64,000 nucleotides of DNA from a candidate division TM6 bacterium GW2011_GWE2_42_60 (GCA_000996275.1 LCEG01000001.1:124001-188000), one strand, 5' to 3'. Shown: positions 19,171-29,827, counted from the stretch's first letter. Made by a program: numbers and translations. The notes: a model not told the origin generated them from the sequence alone.

Positions 19171-19206
19171 GAGAAGCGCTCAACTACTCCCGAGCGCTTC
19201 TCTTTT
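19171..19206 (+). terminator. Rho-independent terminator
   Basis: An 11-base perfect inverted repeat (GAGAAGCGCTC at 19171-19181, GAGCGCTTCTC at 19192-19202) encloses a 10-base loop and is followed by TTTT. It lies ahead of the DUF2975 gene and has no coding gene upstream on its strand, so it either ends an unannotated RNA or acts as an attenuator. Confidence 0.7.
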
Positions 19207-19294
19207 ATTATAAAAACTTTGAATAGTAAGTTTTGTGCAAGTTGCTATCTTTTTACAGAGACAAAAAGAGCTTTATGAAGAGAATGGAAAAACC

Positions 19295-19786
19295 GTGATA
19301 AAAAAGAATATGAGATCCTTTGAGCGTTGGAGTATTGTTTTGCGTTGGGGGATTGTTGCTTTTGCTGCTATTGTTACGTATGCCTGGCTCTTTGATTGGC
19401 TTTTGAAAGACCGTTTTTCGCATCTTCAGATAGGACTCGGGCTTGTTGCAACAGGAGTGGGATATCTTCTTTTATTGGTGAGTCTCTTTTATCTTTTTAG
19501 ACTTTCGTACATGGTTGAGTCGGGAGATATTTTTTCACGCAAGGCGTTTTTATTGACCCGTAAAGCCTGGGTTTTCTTCTTAATTTGGACGGTTTTTGCG
19601 CCTTTTCAGCGGACACTTGAATCGCTTATTTGTACGCTTCACAATCCCGTTGGGCACCGCATACTTTTTTTTGCGATTAGCTCTGCTGATATTGTGCGTA
19701 TCATTGTGCTGGTCGCCCTGGGTTTTTTTGTTTTGGCTCTCCAGCGTGGCAGTGATATTGCAGAAGACCAGTCGCTTACCATTTAA
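19295..19786 (+). CDS. DUF2975 family membrane protein
   Basis: This protein of about 163 residues has four predicted membrane segments and the family's VESGDIFSRK sequence between the second and third. DUF2975 proteins are almost always encoded next to a small YozG-like XRE regulator, exactly as here. Their function is unknown, but the pair is thought to be regulatory. The start is uncertain: GTG 19235, GTG 19295 and ATG 19310 are all in frame, none with a strong ribosome binding site. I chose 19295 from the usual family length. Confidence 0.85.
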   Translation: MIKKNMRSFERWSIVLRWGIVAFAAIVTYAWLFDWLLKDRFSHLQIGLGLVATGVGYLLLLVSLFYLFRLSYMVESGDIFSRKAFLLTRKAWVFFLIWTVFAPFQRTLESLICTLHNPVGHRILFFAISSADIVRIIVLVALGFFVLALQRGSDIAEDQSLTI

Positions 19787-19797
19787 AGGAATGGATA

Positions 19798-20013
19798 ATG
19801 CCTATTATTGTTCGACTTGATGCAATTATGGCTCGTCGTAAAATGCGACTCCAAGAGCTTTCTGAAAAAGTCGACATATCGGAAGCAAATTTGTCGATTT
19901 TAAAGACTGGCAAAGCACGAGCAATTCGATTTTCTACGCTCGAATCGCTGTGTAAAGTGCTTGAATGTCAGCCGGGTGATCTTCTTGAGTTTGTTTCAGA
20001 AGAGCCGCTTTAA
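19798..20013 (+). CDS. YozG-like XRE family transcriptional regulator
   Basis: The 71-residue product is a single helix-turn-helix domain with LQELSEKVDISEANLSILK and a conserved C-terminal CKVLECQPGDLLEF. It closely fits the small Cro/CI-type regulators that partner DUF2975 proteins. The ATG follows an AAAGGA site, 11 bases after the DUF2975 stop, so the two form an operon. Its stop codon abuts the stop of the convergent DUF502 gene. Confidence 0.93.
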   Translation: MPIIVRLDAIMARRKMRLQELSEKVDISEANLSILKTGKARAIRFSTLESLCKVLECQPGDLLEFVSEEPL

Positions 20014-20664
20014 TTATTCTGCTTTTTTAAACCGATCTGGTTGAATAATGCCGCCGGAAATAATAATGGTCATCGCCTCTTGTCGTGTGAGAGGAATTTC
20101 GTGACATTCTTGTTCAGGCACAATAATAAAAAAACCAGTTGTTGGATTAGGCGTGTGTGGAACAAAAACATTGAAATACGTGGTTGTAACATTGCCATTC
20201 GCATCTTTTGGTGAGAGTTCTGAGTGAAGTTCATTGGTCAAAAATCCCAAACTAAAAGTTCCGCGTCGAGGAAATTCGACGAGTACAACACGTTGAAAAT
20301 GATTTTTGTCTTTTGGACTAAATGCACCCAAAAGTTGTTTGATTCCAAAATAGACTTGCCCTACTAAGGGAAGCTTTTTAAATGCTCCTTCGAGTATTTC
20401 TATCAGTGGCTTTATAACAAAAAATTTAAGAACAGCGCCCATGCCAATAATAAAAAGAAGCACAATAAAGAGCTCTACTCCGGGAATGTTTGTTAGAAAC
20501 GAAGGAAGAATATAGAAGACGGGGCTACACCATGTTTTTGCCGTTCGGTAAAGAAAAGCAAAAATAGCAAAGGTAATGGCAAGAGGAAGTAGAGCAAAAA
20601 AGCCACTTACAAAAAGTGATTTTATCGTATCATACAATTGTTGGAAGGTCGTTTTGTTGGTCAT
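20014..20664 (-). CDS. DUF502 family membrane protein
   Basis: The 216-residue protein has two membrane segments near residues 19-38 and 64-85, then the conserved LVGQVYFGIKQL and a soluble domain with VVLVEFPRRGTFSLGF. These features are typical of DUF502 proteins, whose function is unknown. Its start overlaps the end of glmM by four bases (ATGA), so it is translationally coupled to the cdaA-ybbR-glmM group. Confidence 0.88.
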   Translation of the reverse strand: MTNKTTFQQLYDTIKSLFVSGFFALLPLAITFAIFAFLYRTAKTWCSPVFYILPSFLTNIPGVELFIVLLFIIGMGAVLKFFVIKPLIEILEGAFKKLPLVGQVYFGIKQLLGAFSPKDKNHFQRVVLVEFPRRGTFSLGFLTNELHSELSPKDANGNVTTTYFNVFVPHTPNPTTGFFIIVPEQECHEIPLTRQEAMTIIISGGIIQPDRFKKAE

Positions 20665-22001
20665 GATAAAGAGACTCCTGAAAGGGATGAAAAAAGTTTT
20701 GTGAAAGATGTTTTTAAAAATTCTACCGTCTGATCCGCATAGCGAATATCAGAAGATTCGGCCATAATGCGCAAGAGCGGCTCTGTGCCAGAATAACGGA
20801 CTAAAATACGACCACCTCTGGTCATTGATTCTGCTTCTTGTAAAACAGTTGAGTAGGGTTCTTGAGTAAGATCAAAGCGGCGATCGACAACAAGCGAATC
20901 CTGCGCTTGAGGATACTTAGTGAATGTTTCAAGATCCCAGTTGCTTGATGCCATAATCTGCTCGAGTACTCTGAGTGCTGCGCGTATGCCATCACCGCTC
21001 TTGAGAAGATCTGCAAGAATAATATGCCCAACGGGCTCTCCGCCCAAAAGCACACCTGTTTCACCCATTGCTTGTGCAACATATTTGTCACCAACAGCGG
21101 CTCGAATAAATGTCTTTTTTTGTTCGGTGAAAAAACGTTCACATCCAAGATTTGACATCTGTGTTCCGACAATAGTCTGTTCTGCCCGATAGCAAGGATG
21201 TTGTGAAAGGAGAACGAGAAGATCATCACCATCTTTGACGATGCCTTTGCGCGTAACGGCAATAACGCGATCACCATCACCATCAAATGCAAATCCGATA
21301 GAGGCTTGGTATTTTAAAACAGTCTCTTGGAGGTCGCGTGGCGCTTGTGATCCACATGATTTATTAATATTTGTTCCGTTTGGATGAGCATTACAGAGAA
21401 TAACATTGGCACCGAGTGAACTGAAAAGAGCGGGTGCAACTCGGTAAGTTGCACCATGTGCACAATCAAGTGCAACGGTAACCCCCGTGAAATCAGTTTT
21501 TTGGAATTCAGAGAGCACTGTTGCTTGGTAGATGAGCTCGGCATCTACAATTCTTCTGAGAGGAGAAAAATGAACGATATCGGAAGGCATCTGCTTTGAG
21601 GAAAATTTTTGCTCAAGAGCGCTTTCGTCCTCAGTCGTCATTTTCCCTGTTTTTAGGACTATTTTTATGCCATTGTCAGCTGCTGGATTGTGGGAAGCTG
21701 AGATAATGAGTACTGCACTGCACTCGGGCCATTGCTCCAAAAGAGTTTGCGCTGCTGGTGTTGGGAGGATACCTGCATCATAGAGAGGAATGCCTCGCAC
21801 AAGAAAAACAGTTGAAAGGCAGCTTTTTATCCATTCTCCAGAGATACGTGTGTCAGTAATAATGACAATCCCTTGGTTTTTGGGAAAGCGTTCTTGCATA
21901 AAAAGCGCAAAGGCTTCCGCAAAGTTGATTAATGAGGGGCGAGAAAAAAAATCCCTTCCGGCATATCCCCGAATGCCGTCAGTTCCAAAGAGGGGAACCA
22001 C
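20661..22001 (-). CDS. glmM: Phosphoglucosamine mutase
   Basis: GlmM converts glucosamine-6-phosphate to glucosamine-1-phosphate for peptidoglycan and lipopolysaccharide precursors. The 446-residue protein has the phosphoserine loop ISASHNP (Ser103), the metal-binding FDGDGDR and the phosphate-binding RYSGTEPLLR near its end. Length is normal. It follows ybbR by 14 bases in the widespread cdaA-ybbR-glmM order. Confidence 0.96.
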   Translation of the reverse strand: MVPLFGTDGIRGYAGRDFFSRPSLINFAEAFALFMQERFPKNQGIVIITDTRISGEWIKSCLSTVFLVRGIPLYDAGILPTPAAQTLLEQWPECSAVLIISASHNPAADNGIKIVLKTGKMTTEDESALEQKFSSKQMPSDIVHFSPLRRIVDAELIYQATVLSEFQKTDFTGVTVALDCAHGATYRVAPALFSSLGANVILCNAHPNGTNINKSCGSQAPRDLQETVLKYQASIGFAFDGDGDRVIAVTRKGIVKDGDDLLVLLSQHPCYRAEQTIVGTQMSNLGCERFFTEQKKTFIRAAVGDKYVAQAMGETGVLLGGEPVGHIILADLLKSGDGIRAALRVLEQIMASSNWDLETFTKYPQAQDSLVVDRRFDLTQEPYSTVLQEAESMTRGGRILVRYSGTEPLLRIMAESSDIRYADQTVEFLKTSFTKLFSSLSGVSLS

Positions 22002-22015
22002 GTAAAGTCACCTTT

Positions 22016-22480
22016 TCATTTTTGTGAGAGTTTGTCTGTCGGTACTCCTGTTGATTCTTCACGTGCTAATTCTTTGTGTTGAACAGAGAGTATGAGATTT
22101 GTCGGATAATAGTTTACCAGTTTTATTGATCGAGGTAAAAGAAGGTGTTTTTCAGAGAGAATTGTGGGAATGGAGGGGGTAGAGGAAATGGAGGGAATGG
22201 AGGTGTTACTTTTTTTTAACGTAGAGGCGTCAATATGAGCGGCAAGTTGAGTAAAGTTGAGTGCTTTAAGATCAGCACGCCTACCTGAAAGGGTAATACG
22301 CACTTTTTCAGGAGCAGAAATAGTTGTGGTATCCGTGTTGTAAAAGCAGATTGGTACCTCAACCGTTATAGTGGCGTCATGAAAAGTATTGACAAGAACC
22401 CAGAAGGTCGTGCCCACCAAAACGGCCCCAATCCTACATGTTTGGGTGCTGTTGATTGTTCTTACGAGTGCTGGATGCAT
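22016..22480 (-). CDS. YbbR-like (CdaR-like) membrane-anchored protein, short form
   Basis: The 154-residue protein has one N-terminal membrane segment (about residues 16-33) followed by a single YbbR-type repeat (VEVPICFYNTD then VRITLSGRRADL) and a Ser/Pro/Thr linker. CdaR proteins bind and regulate the diadenylate cyclase CdaA. Usual family members have several YbbR repeats, so this is a short version. AAGGA seven bases before the ATG supports the start, which overlaps cdaA by 47 bases. Confidence 0.75.
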   Translation of the reverse strand: MHPALVRTINSTQTCRIGAVLVGTTFWVLVNTFHDATITVEVPICFYNTDTTTISAPEKVRITLSGRRADLKALNFTQLAAHIDASTLKKSNTSIPSISSTPSIPTILSEKHLLLPRSIKLVNYYPTNLILSVQHKELAREESTGVPTDKLSQK

Positions 22481-23291
22481 GAGAAGATCCTTTTGAAGAA
22501 GAAGTTTCTATACAGAGTTGCTTTATAAGAGAGAATGCATAATTTGCGCTGATGTTGTCAAATCTTTTTCCATCTACAAAGACATCAAATAGTCTTGTTT
22601 CTGCCGAAAGAACGGTGACAAGAGCATCGCTTTTTTGTGTAATAAAGAGCGCATCTTGCTTCCACTTATGAAGTAATTTAATTTCTTTTGAAACCCATAT
22701 TTCATCGTATTCTGCGTGCCAAAGAGGGTTGATTGCAGTTAGTATTCCTGATTGTGTTACCCAGATAGTGATGTGATCCTCTTCAGCTTGTGATGTGTTA
22801 ATGAGGAGTGTGAGGAGCTCTTGAGTGATCGGCGCACTGAAGGTGCAGCGTGCTGTAAAAAATGCATTCAAGGCTTGCGCGCGCTCGATAACACAAATGA
22901 TTGTTTTGTTGGCATTTACCCCGCGTAGACTCGCCTGGATAAGCTCTTCGAGCCACTTGTCAGAAGCCACTTTTTTGAGCGGTGCTGCTTTGAGTGAAAT
23001 GTAGTTTTTTTGAAGCGTCTGTTGGTGAATAAAAATAAAGAGCATCATGACGATAGGAGCACTGACTAACAATACGAGCGCCATTCCTTCAATGTTTGCA
23101 TAGAATGAAAAAGCGGTTAAAAATACATAGCCATAAAAAGCTAAGGTAAGGTTTTTTTGTTTGTCTTTACTAAGCCACCTGAGAATATAATAAGAGACAG
23201 ATATGAAGAACAGGAGTTCTACAATGTCGCGCCACGACATAAAGAGCCACTCGGTTTTGAGGTACTCTACGATTTGCATAAACCATTCCAT
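22434..23291 (-). CDS. CdaA-like diadenylate cyclase with degenerate catalytic motifs
   Basis: The protein (about 285 residues from the ATG at 23291) has three N-terminal membrane helices and a C-terminal domain that follows the CdaA layout. CdaA makes cyclic di-AMP from two ATP. The catalytic DGA motif appears as DHI (residues 172-174) and the RHR motif as LHK (207-209), while flanking SKE and a SxE remnant keep the alignment. The gene order cdaA-ybbR-glmM is conserved. I therefore call it a CdaA homologue that is probably inactive. An in-frame ATG at 23372 would add 27 residues; AAGGA before 23291 favours the shorter form. Confidence 0.78.
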   Translation of the reverse strand: MEWFMQIVEYLKTEWLFMSWRDIVELLFFISVSYYILRWLSKDKQKNLTLAFYGYVFLTAFSFYANIEGMALVLLVSAPIVMMLFIFIHQQTLQKNYISLKAAPLKKVASDKWLEELIQASLRGVNANKTIICVIERAQALNAFFTARCTFSAPITQELLTLLINTSQAEEDHITIWVTQSGILTAINPLWHAEYDEIWVSKEIKLLHKWKQDALFITQKSDALVTVLSAETRLFDVFVDGKRFDNISANYAFSLIKQLCIETSSSKGSSHASSTRKNNQQHPNM

Positions 23292-23420
23292 GGTATTAGG
23301 GTTCCTTTGCACTGCTTTTGTTTTACAAAGTATTCTAATTTTTACTGTAGACGAATTTAGAGACTTTTGCACATCTTCTGCTACAGTTCTTTAGAAGAGG
23401 GCAAAAAATGGTGTCGTTGA

Positions 23421-24987
<1,567 letters not shown>

Positions 24988-25206
24988 AAAAGAGTCCTTT
25001 TTGATAAGTAGTTTGATGGTGTTGCCCCCCAGTATAGTTATTTTATTTTCTCTTTTCTATGGTTCTGAGATACTCCTTAAAAAACAGTGCCTGCTTGCGC
25101 GAAATCCTTAATTTTGTATACTAAAAAAACAGTAGCCTGCCACGGGGCGTATGTAGTCCGTGGTATTTTTATTTTTTGCGTCTTTTGTAAGATGGTGGGG
25201 GATCCT

Positions 25207-25899
25207 ATGCATCACACGTCACATAATCATGATCAATGCAATCTTTGTGGACACGAAGATTCTCATTCGCTCAAAGACGAGATTCTTTGCCATGTTCCTT
25301 TTGCTTGTATAGCGCTTTCAATCAGCTTTATTCTTTTGGCAACGTTTCATTTTATTGGAATGGGGATTGTTTCCGAAGAAGCTGAGCACAGTGGTTATCA
25401 TATTCTTTTTCATTCGTTTCACTATTTGCACATTGTTGTTGCGGTTGCAGGGTCGGTGATTGCTTTTTTTAGGCGTTCGCAGCGCTTCTTGTTGGGTTCG
25501 CTCTTGACGGTTATTATTCCAACTGTTTCATGTGTTGCTTCTGATATTCTTTTACCAACGCTTTCGGGACGTCTTTTGGGTGCGGATATGGAGATGCATG
25601 TCTGTTTCTTTGACCCTTATGATGCGCTGAATTTAGTGGCATTTATGTTGATTGGCTATATTTGTGGAATGACCTTGTTGCACAACAAAGATTCGCTTCG
25701 TATCTTTTCTTTGACTTTCCATTTTTTCCATATTTTAATAAGTTCGATGGCGTCGACTTTCTACATGGTTGCACATGGATTTGAGGGTTGGTATGAGTCA
25801 ATGGGGATTCTGTATCTTTTCCTTTTCCTGGCAGTTATTATTCCTTGCACGGTGTCTGATGTGGTGATGCCGCTTCTTTGTGCGCGAGCGGTTAAATAG
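25207..25899 (+). CDS. Polytopic membrane protein with His/Cys-rich N-terminus
   Basis: I do not recognise the family. The 230-residue protein begins MHHTSHNHDQCNLCGHEDSH, a likely metal-binding tail, followed by about six hydrophobic segments arranged as two similar halves of three (each half has a Phe-His-rich helix such as HILFHSFHYLHI or FHFFHILI, and ends near ILLPTL or VVMPLL). The ATG at 25207 follows GGTGGGGGA; an upstream extension to 25087 has no ribosome binding site. The internal repeat suggests a transporter or a metal-related membrane protein. Confidence 0.7.
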   Translation: MHHTSHNHDQCNLCGHEDSHSLKDEILCHVPFACIALSISFILLATFHFIGMGIVSEEAEHSGYHILFHSFHYLHIVVAVAGSVIAFFRRSQRFLLGSLLTVIIPTVSCVASDILLPTLSGRLLGADMEMHVCFFDPYDALNLVAFMLIGYICGMTLLHNKDSLRIFSLTFHFFHILISSMASTFYMVAHGFEGWYESMGILYLFLFLAVIIPCTVSDVVMPLLCARAVK

Positions 25900-25932
25900 T
25901 ATATTTTTTCACAATTTTTCTCGTGGTACGGT

Positions 25933-27030
25933 ATGAAAAGTGTCGAATTACGTGGGGTGACTAAACGGCTGCATGGCGAAGTGATTCTTGAGAATATCAA
26001 TCTCGTGATTCCTTCGGGAAAGTTTTTTGCACTTTTAGGCCCGAGTGGTTGTGGAAAAACAACGCTTTTGCGGTTGATTGGTGGCTTTGAGTTGGTCAAT
26101 GAAGGTCAGATTTTTATTGGTGATCGGGATATTACCCAGTTGCCCAGTAATCAGCGAAGTGTAAATACGGTATTTCAAAACTACGCTCTTTTCCCCCATC
26201 TTTCTGTTTTTGATAACATTGCCTATTCTCTGCATGTTCGAAACGTTGATAAAAGTGAAGTGCGCAAGCGTGTGGGAAAGATTGCAGAAGCCTTTAGCAT
26301 TGACCGGCATCTTTATAAAGAAATCGGTCAACTTTCGGGCGGGCAGCAACAGCGGGTTGCTATTGCACGTGCGGTTATTAACGAGCCTGATGTGCTTTTG
26401 CTCGATGAGCCTCTTGCAGCGCTTGATTCTAAGCTGCGTGAAAGACTTTTGGTCGAATTGAGCGATGTGCAGGAGATGCTTCAGACGACATTTGTGTATG
26501 TCACTCATGACCCTTTTGAGGCGCTTACGGTTGCAGATCAGGTTGCTATCATGAATAATGATGGGGATATTGAGCAGATGGGGACACCGCGTGAAATTTA
26601 TGAGTTTCCCGTATCTTCTTTTGCTGCACGATTTGTAGGGACCACGAATATTCTTAAGGGTGTTTTTGGAATGCGCGAAGTGGGTTTCGGCGTTGATGTT
26701 CCTGATGTCTGTTTTTTTCCTGTTGATCATGTGGGGACTTCGGTGCCCAATGTTCGTGAGGGACTTCAGGCATTTGTGAGTATTCGTCCAGAAAAAATAA
26801 CGATTTCGCGACGGCTGCTTGAGGGAGTTGGTGAGCCAAAGTTAACAGGGCGCGTTGCCAATAAAGTTTATTACGGCCATTCAACGATGTATCAAGTGCA
26901 GGTACATGAGGGAATTGCGCTTCGTGTTTTTGAGCAGAACGAAGAGCATGTACGGCAGGAGGAGATTGATTATGATGATCAGGTCTATCTCTACTGGCTT
27001 GATAAAAATGTGGTGGTGCTCGAGCGATGA
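25933..27030 (+). CDS. potA: Spermidine/putrescine ABC transporter ATP-binding protein
   Basis: PotA powers polyamine import. The 365-residue protein has Walker A GPSGCGKTT (36-44), signature LSGGQ (134-138), Walker B VLLLDEP (154-160), the switch His192 and a C-terminal TOBE-type domain. It starts the potABCD operon; its stop overlaps the potB start by four bases. Confidence 0.95.
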   Translation: MKSVELRGVTKRLHGEVILENINLVIPSGKFFALLGPSGCGKTTLLRLIGGFELVNEGQIFIGDRDITQLPSNQRSVNTVFQNYALFPHLSVFDNIAYSLHVRNVDKSEVRKRVGKIAEAFSIDRHLYKEIGQLSGGQQQRVAIARAVINEPDVLLLDEPLAALDSKLRERLLVELSDVQEMLQTTFVYVTHDPFEALTVADQVAIMNNDGDIEQMGTPREIYEFPVSSFAARFVGTTNILKGVFGMREVGFGVDVPDVCFFPVDHVGTSVPNVREGLQAFVSIRPEKITISRRLLEGVGEPKLTGRVANKVYYGHSTMYQVQVHEGIALRVFEQNEEHVRQEEIDYDDQVYLYWLDKNVVVLER

Positions 27031-27872
27031 ACATGAAAAAACTTTTTCTTCCACAAATTCCCTTCTTTTTAGGAATTCCGGCGCTGGTGTGGCAGGTACT
27101 GTTTGTCTATGTTCCTCTTGTTTTTATCCTTGTTTTGAGTGTGCAATCGGGAACGTTTGAAAGTTTTCGCGCTTTTTTTACAGCGGAATATGGACTTGTG
27201 CTGATGCGGTCGCTTTTTTTGGGTCTTTCGACAGCAACAATTTGTCTGATTCTAGCGTATCCAGTTGCCTATTGGATTGCGCTTTGTGCGGGGCGTTGGA
27301 AAAACTTTCTCCTTTTTCTTCTCTTTATTCCGTTTTGGACGAATTTCTTGCTTCATATTTATGCATGGATGTTTGTTATGGATCGAAACGGTGCGGTAAA
27401 TACGGTTTTGCAGTGGCTCGGGCTCATTCAAGAGCCGCTTCATTTGCTCCACACGACAGCATCGGTTTTTGTTGTGATGGTCTATTGTTATACTCCCTTT
27501 ATGATCTGGCCTATTTATTCGGCGCTCGAAAAATTCGATGTTCGCTTGCATGAGGCTTCATCTGATCTTGGTGCAACATGGTGGCAGACGCTGTGGCGTA
27601 TTGTTATTCCATTGAGTTTGCCGGGGATTCGTTCTGGTTTTTTTCTTGTTTTAGTTCCTGCATTTGGCGAGTTTGTGATACCGGAGTTGATTGGAGGGGA
27701 TAAAGTAATGTTTGCAGGGGGCGTTGTTTCGTACTATACCCTTCATGCAAAAACGAGCTCATTCGGTGCGGCGTTTACGATTATAACATCGTGTGTACTG
27801 TGCCTTGTGCTCTGTCTTATTTATCTTCTTTCTCGGCGTCTTATGCGGCATGTTACTCACCGGAAGGTATAA
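27027..27872 (+). CDS. potB: Spermidine/putrescine ABC transporter permease PotB
   Basis: The 281-residue inner-membrane protein has six hydrophobic segments and the permease EAA-type loop (HEASSDLGATWWQTLWRIVIP). It overlaps potA by four bases (ATGA) and is followed at once by potC, the standard order of polyamine importers. Confidence 0.94.
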   Translation: MNMKKLFLPQIPFFLGIPALVWQVLFVYVPLVFILVLSVQSGTFESFRAFFTAEYGLVLMRSLFLGLSTATICLILAYPVAYWIALCAGRWKNFLLFLLFIPFWTNFLLHIYAWMFVMDRNGAVNTVLQWLGLIQEPLHLLHTTASVFVVMVYCYTPFMIWPIYSALEKFDVRLHEASSDLGATWWQTLWRIVIPLSLPGIRSGFFLVLVPAFGEFVIPELIGGDKVMFAGGVVSYYTLHAKTSSFGAAFTIITSCVLCLVLCLIYLLSRRLMRHVTHRKV

Positions 27873-27873
27873 A

Positions 27874-28659
27874 ATGGGAAAACATTCCTTATTGGCTCAA
27901 CGATGGAATATTATCTGGATTGTTTTGGTGTATGCGTTTCTCTTTATCCCGATAGTTGTTTTTTGTGCCTTTTCTTTTAATAATGCGCCATTTCCATCTG
28001 CGTGGGTTGGCTTGACGACGCGGTGGTATCAGGAGCTTTTTTCTTCATCAGAAATTTGGCATGCGCTTTACAATTCACTTATTGTTTCGAGTATTGCCGT
28101 TATTTTCAGTACGGTAATGGGCGTTTTTTTTGTTTATCTTGCAATGCAGGGTGGGCGTATTCGTTTTATGCTTTCACATTTTTACGCTAACTTAGTTTTC
28201 CCCGAAATTGTGCTCGCGGTTGGTCTTTTGAGTCTGTTCTCTGCGCTTGGAATTTCTTTGGGGATGTGGGCGCTTATTATTGCACATACAGTTTTAGGGC
28301 TTGGATATGTGGTGCCGTTGGTGTACGATCGCTACCAAGAGCTTGATTATCGGCTTACTGAAGCGGCGCTTGATTTGGGCGCAACGCCATTGCAGGTTTT
28401 TACGACGGTGACCTTGCCTCTTTTGCGACCTACGCTCTTTTCTGCAGCAATTCTTGTTTTTATTGTTTCATTTGATGATTTTATTTTCGCTTATTTTTGT
28501 GCAGGAAGTACATTCCAGACATTGCCACTCTACATTCTTTCGATGCTGCGCACGGGTGTGTCGCCTATTGTTAATGCACTTTCGACTGTTTTGCTTGTAT
28601 TTAGTAGCCTCTTGATTGTCGGCTATTCGTCTTTAAAAACAAAATTTCGGGTCTTTTAG
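27874..28659 (+). CDS. potC: Spermidine/putrescine ABC transporter permease PotC
   Basis: This second permease has about 261 residues and six membrane segments with the loop TEAALDLGATPLQVFTTVTLP. I chose the ATG at 27874, two bases after the potB stop, because GGAAGG lies just before it. An in-frame ATG at 27793 inside potB would add 27 residues without family support. Confidence 0.93.
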   Translation: MGKHSLLAQRWNIIWIVLVYAFLFIPIVVFCAFSFNNAPFPSAWVGLTTRWYQELFSSSEIWHALYNSLIVSSIAVIFSTVMGVFFVYLAMQGGRIRFMLSHFYANLVFPEIVLAVGLLSLFSALGISLGMWALIIAHTVLGLGYVVPLVYDRYQELDYRLTEAALDLGATPLQVFTTVTLPLLRPTLFSAAILVFIVSFDDFIFAYFCAGSTFQTLPLYILSMLRTGVSPIVNALSTVLLVFSSLLIVGYSSLKTKFRVF

Positions 28660-28661
28660 TG

Positions 28662-29744
28662 ATGAAGCTTATGAAAAAAAAAGTAGGTATTGTTCGTAGC
28701 TTAATGATACTGGCCTGGGTGGTGATTGTAAGTCTCATTGTGTTTGCTTCGAGACTCCAGTTTTTTAAACCAGAGCGCTCTATCACGGTTCTTGCGTGGA
28801 GTGCTGCATTTGACAGAGCGTATGTAAAAAAATTTGAAAAAGAGACGGGGATACGAGTCCATTTAAGCACCTATTCAACCAATGAAGAATTATTGGTTAA
28901 ATTACAGTCGTCAAAGGGAAAGGACTATGACCTTATTGTCCCTTCTGACTATGTGATAGCGCGTCTTAAAAATGAGGGGCTCTTAAAAAAACTTGATAAA
29001 AATAAGCTTTCGTTTTTAGATCAACTCAACCCTCTTTTACTGGGTTTCTCTTTTGACCCCAAAAATGAGTACACAATACCTCTCGTTTGGGATGTTTTTT
29101 GTATTGGGTATGATACCAATAAAATTGATCCGTCACGCATTGTATCTCCATGGGATCTTGTCTTCACGCGCTTTAACCACCATGCTGGATACCGTATCGT
29201 GATGACGAACGACCCGCTTGAAGCGATATCTTTTGCAACTCAATATCTTTTTGGTCCGGTCTCTTCTTTGTCGCCTGAGCAGATTAAGGAAGTCGAGTCA
29301 CTTCTTAAAAATCAGAAGGCGTGGGTTGAAAATTATACAAACCTGCGTGGAGACTATCTTTTGGGATCGGGAGCTGTTGACGCTGCCATTATGCAATCGG
29401 CTGAAATTTGGCGTGCGCTTGCGGCATTTAAGCATCTTGATTTTGTAATTCCACACGATGCGCTTATTTCAATTGAACATTGTGCTATTCCCGTCGGCAG
29501 TGAAAAAGAGTCTCTGGTTTATGAATTTCTTAACTTTTTTTATACGAGAGATGCTTTTATTAATAATTATCGAGAAGCATTCAATTTCCCTGCACGGATG
29601 GATGTCATTGATGCATTGCCGGTGACGGATCGTCAAAGGGCAGTTATGCGCTCTTCGCCCGAAGAATTCAAGCGCTATTCTTTTATTCGTGACCTTCTTC
29701 CAGAGCGAAAACGCTTTGATTTATGGGTTGCTGTCAAATCTTAA
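28662..29744 (+). CDS. potD: Spermidine/putrescine-binding periplasmic protein PotD
   Basis: PotD delivers polyamines to PotBC. The protein of about 360 residues has an N-terminal hydrophobic anchor or signal (about residues 11-30), then NEELLVKLQSSKGKDYDLIVPSDY, PLVWDVFCIGYD and a later GDYLLGSGAVDAAIMQSAE, all in the family pattern. GTG 28659 and ATG 28671 are alternative starts. The gene follows potC directly. Confidence 0.93.
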   Translation: MKLMKKKVGIVRSLMILAWVVIVSLIVFASRLQFFKPERSITVLAWSAAFDRAYVKKFEKETGIRVHLSTYSTNEELLVKLQSSKGKDYDLIVPSDYVIARLKNEGLLKKLDKNKLSFLDQLNPLLLGFSFDPKNEYTIPLVWDVFCIGYDTNKIDPSRIVSPWDLVFTRFNHHAGYRIVMTNDPLEAISFATQYLFGPVSSLSPEQIKEVESLLKNQKAWVENYTNLRGDYLLGSGAVDAAIMQSAEIWRALAAFKHLDFVIPHDALISIEHCAIPVGSEKESLVYEFLNFFYTRDAFINNYREAFNFPARMDVIDALPVTDRQRAVMRSSPEEFKRYSFIRDLLPERKRFDLWVAVKS

Positions 29745-29798
29745 AAATTCTTTCAAAAAACTCTTCCTTTTTTAAAAAGAAGCGTGTTACAACATCTG

Positions 29799-29827
29799 TT
29801 GACATTCGTTTCTGAATTAACTAGAAC
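29799..29827 (+). promoter_or_regulatory. Strong sigma70-type promoter of the large exported protein gene
   Basis: A perfect TTGACA at 29799-29804 and TAGAAC at 29822-29827 are separated by 17 bases. The start codon lies about 110 bases downstream, leaving a leader. The preceding potD operon ends 55 bases upstream. The match to consensus is better than for any other promoter I could find here. Confidence 0.6.

Noticed and set aside
23292-23372. N-terminal extension of the CdaA-like protein
   Set aside because: The extra residues are polar, have no family counterpart and no ribosome binding site, whereas the ATG at 23291 has AAGGA upstream.
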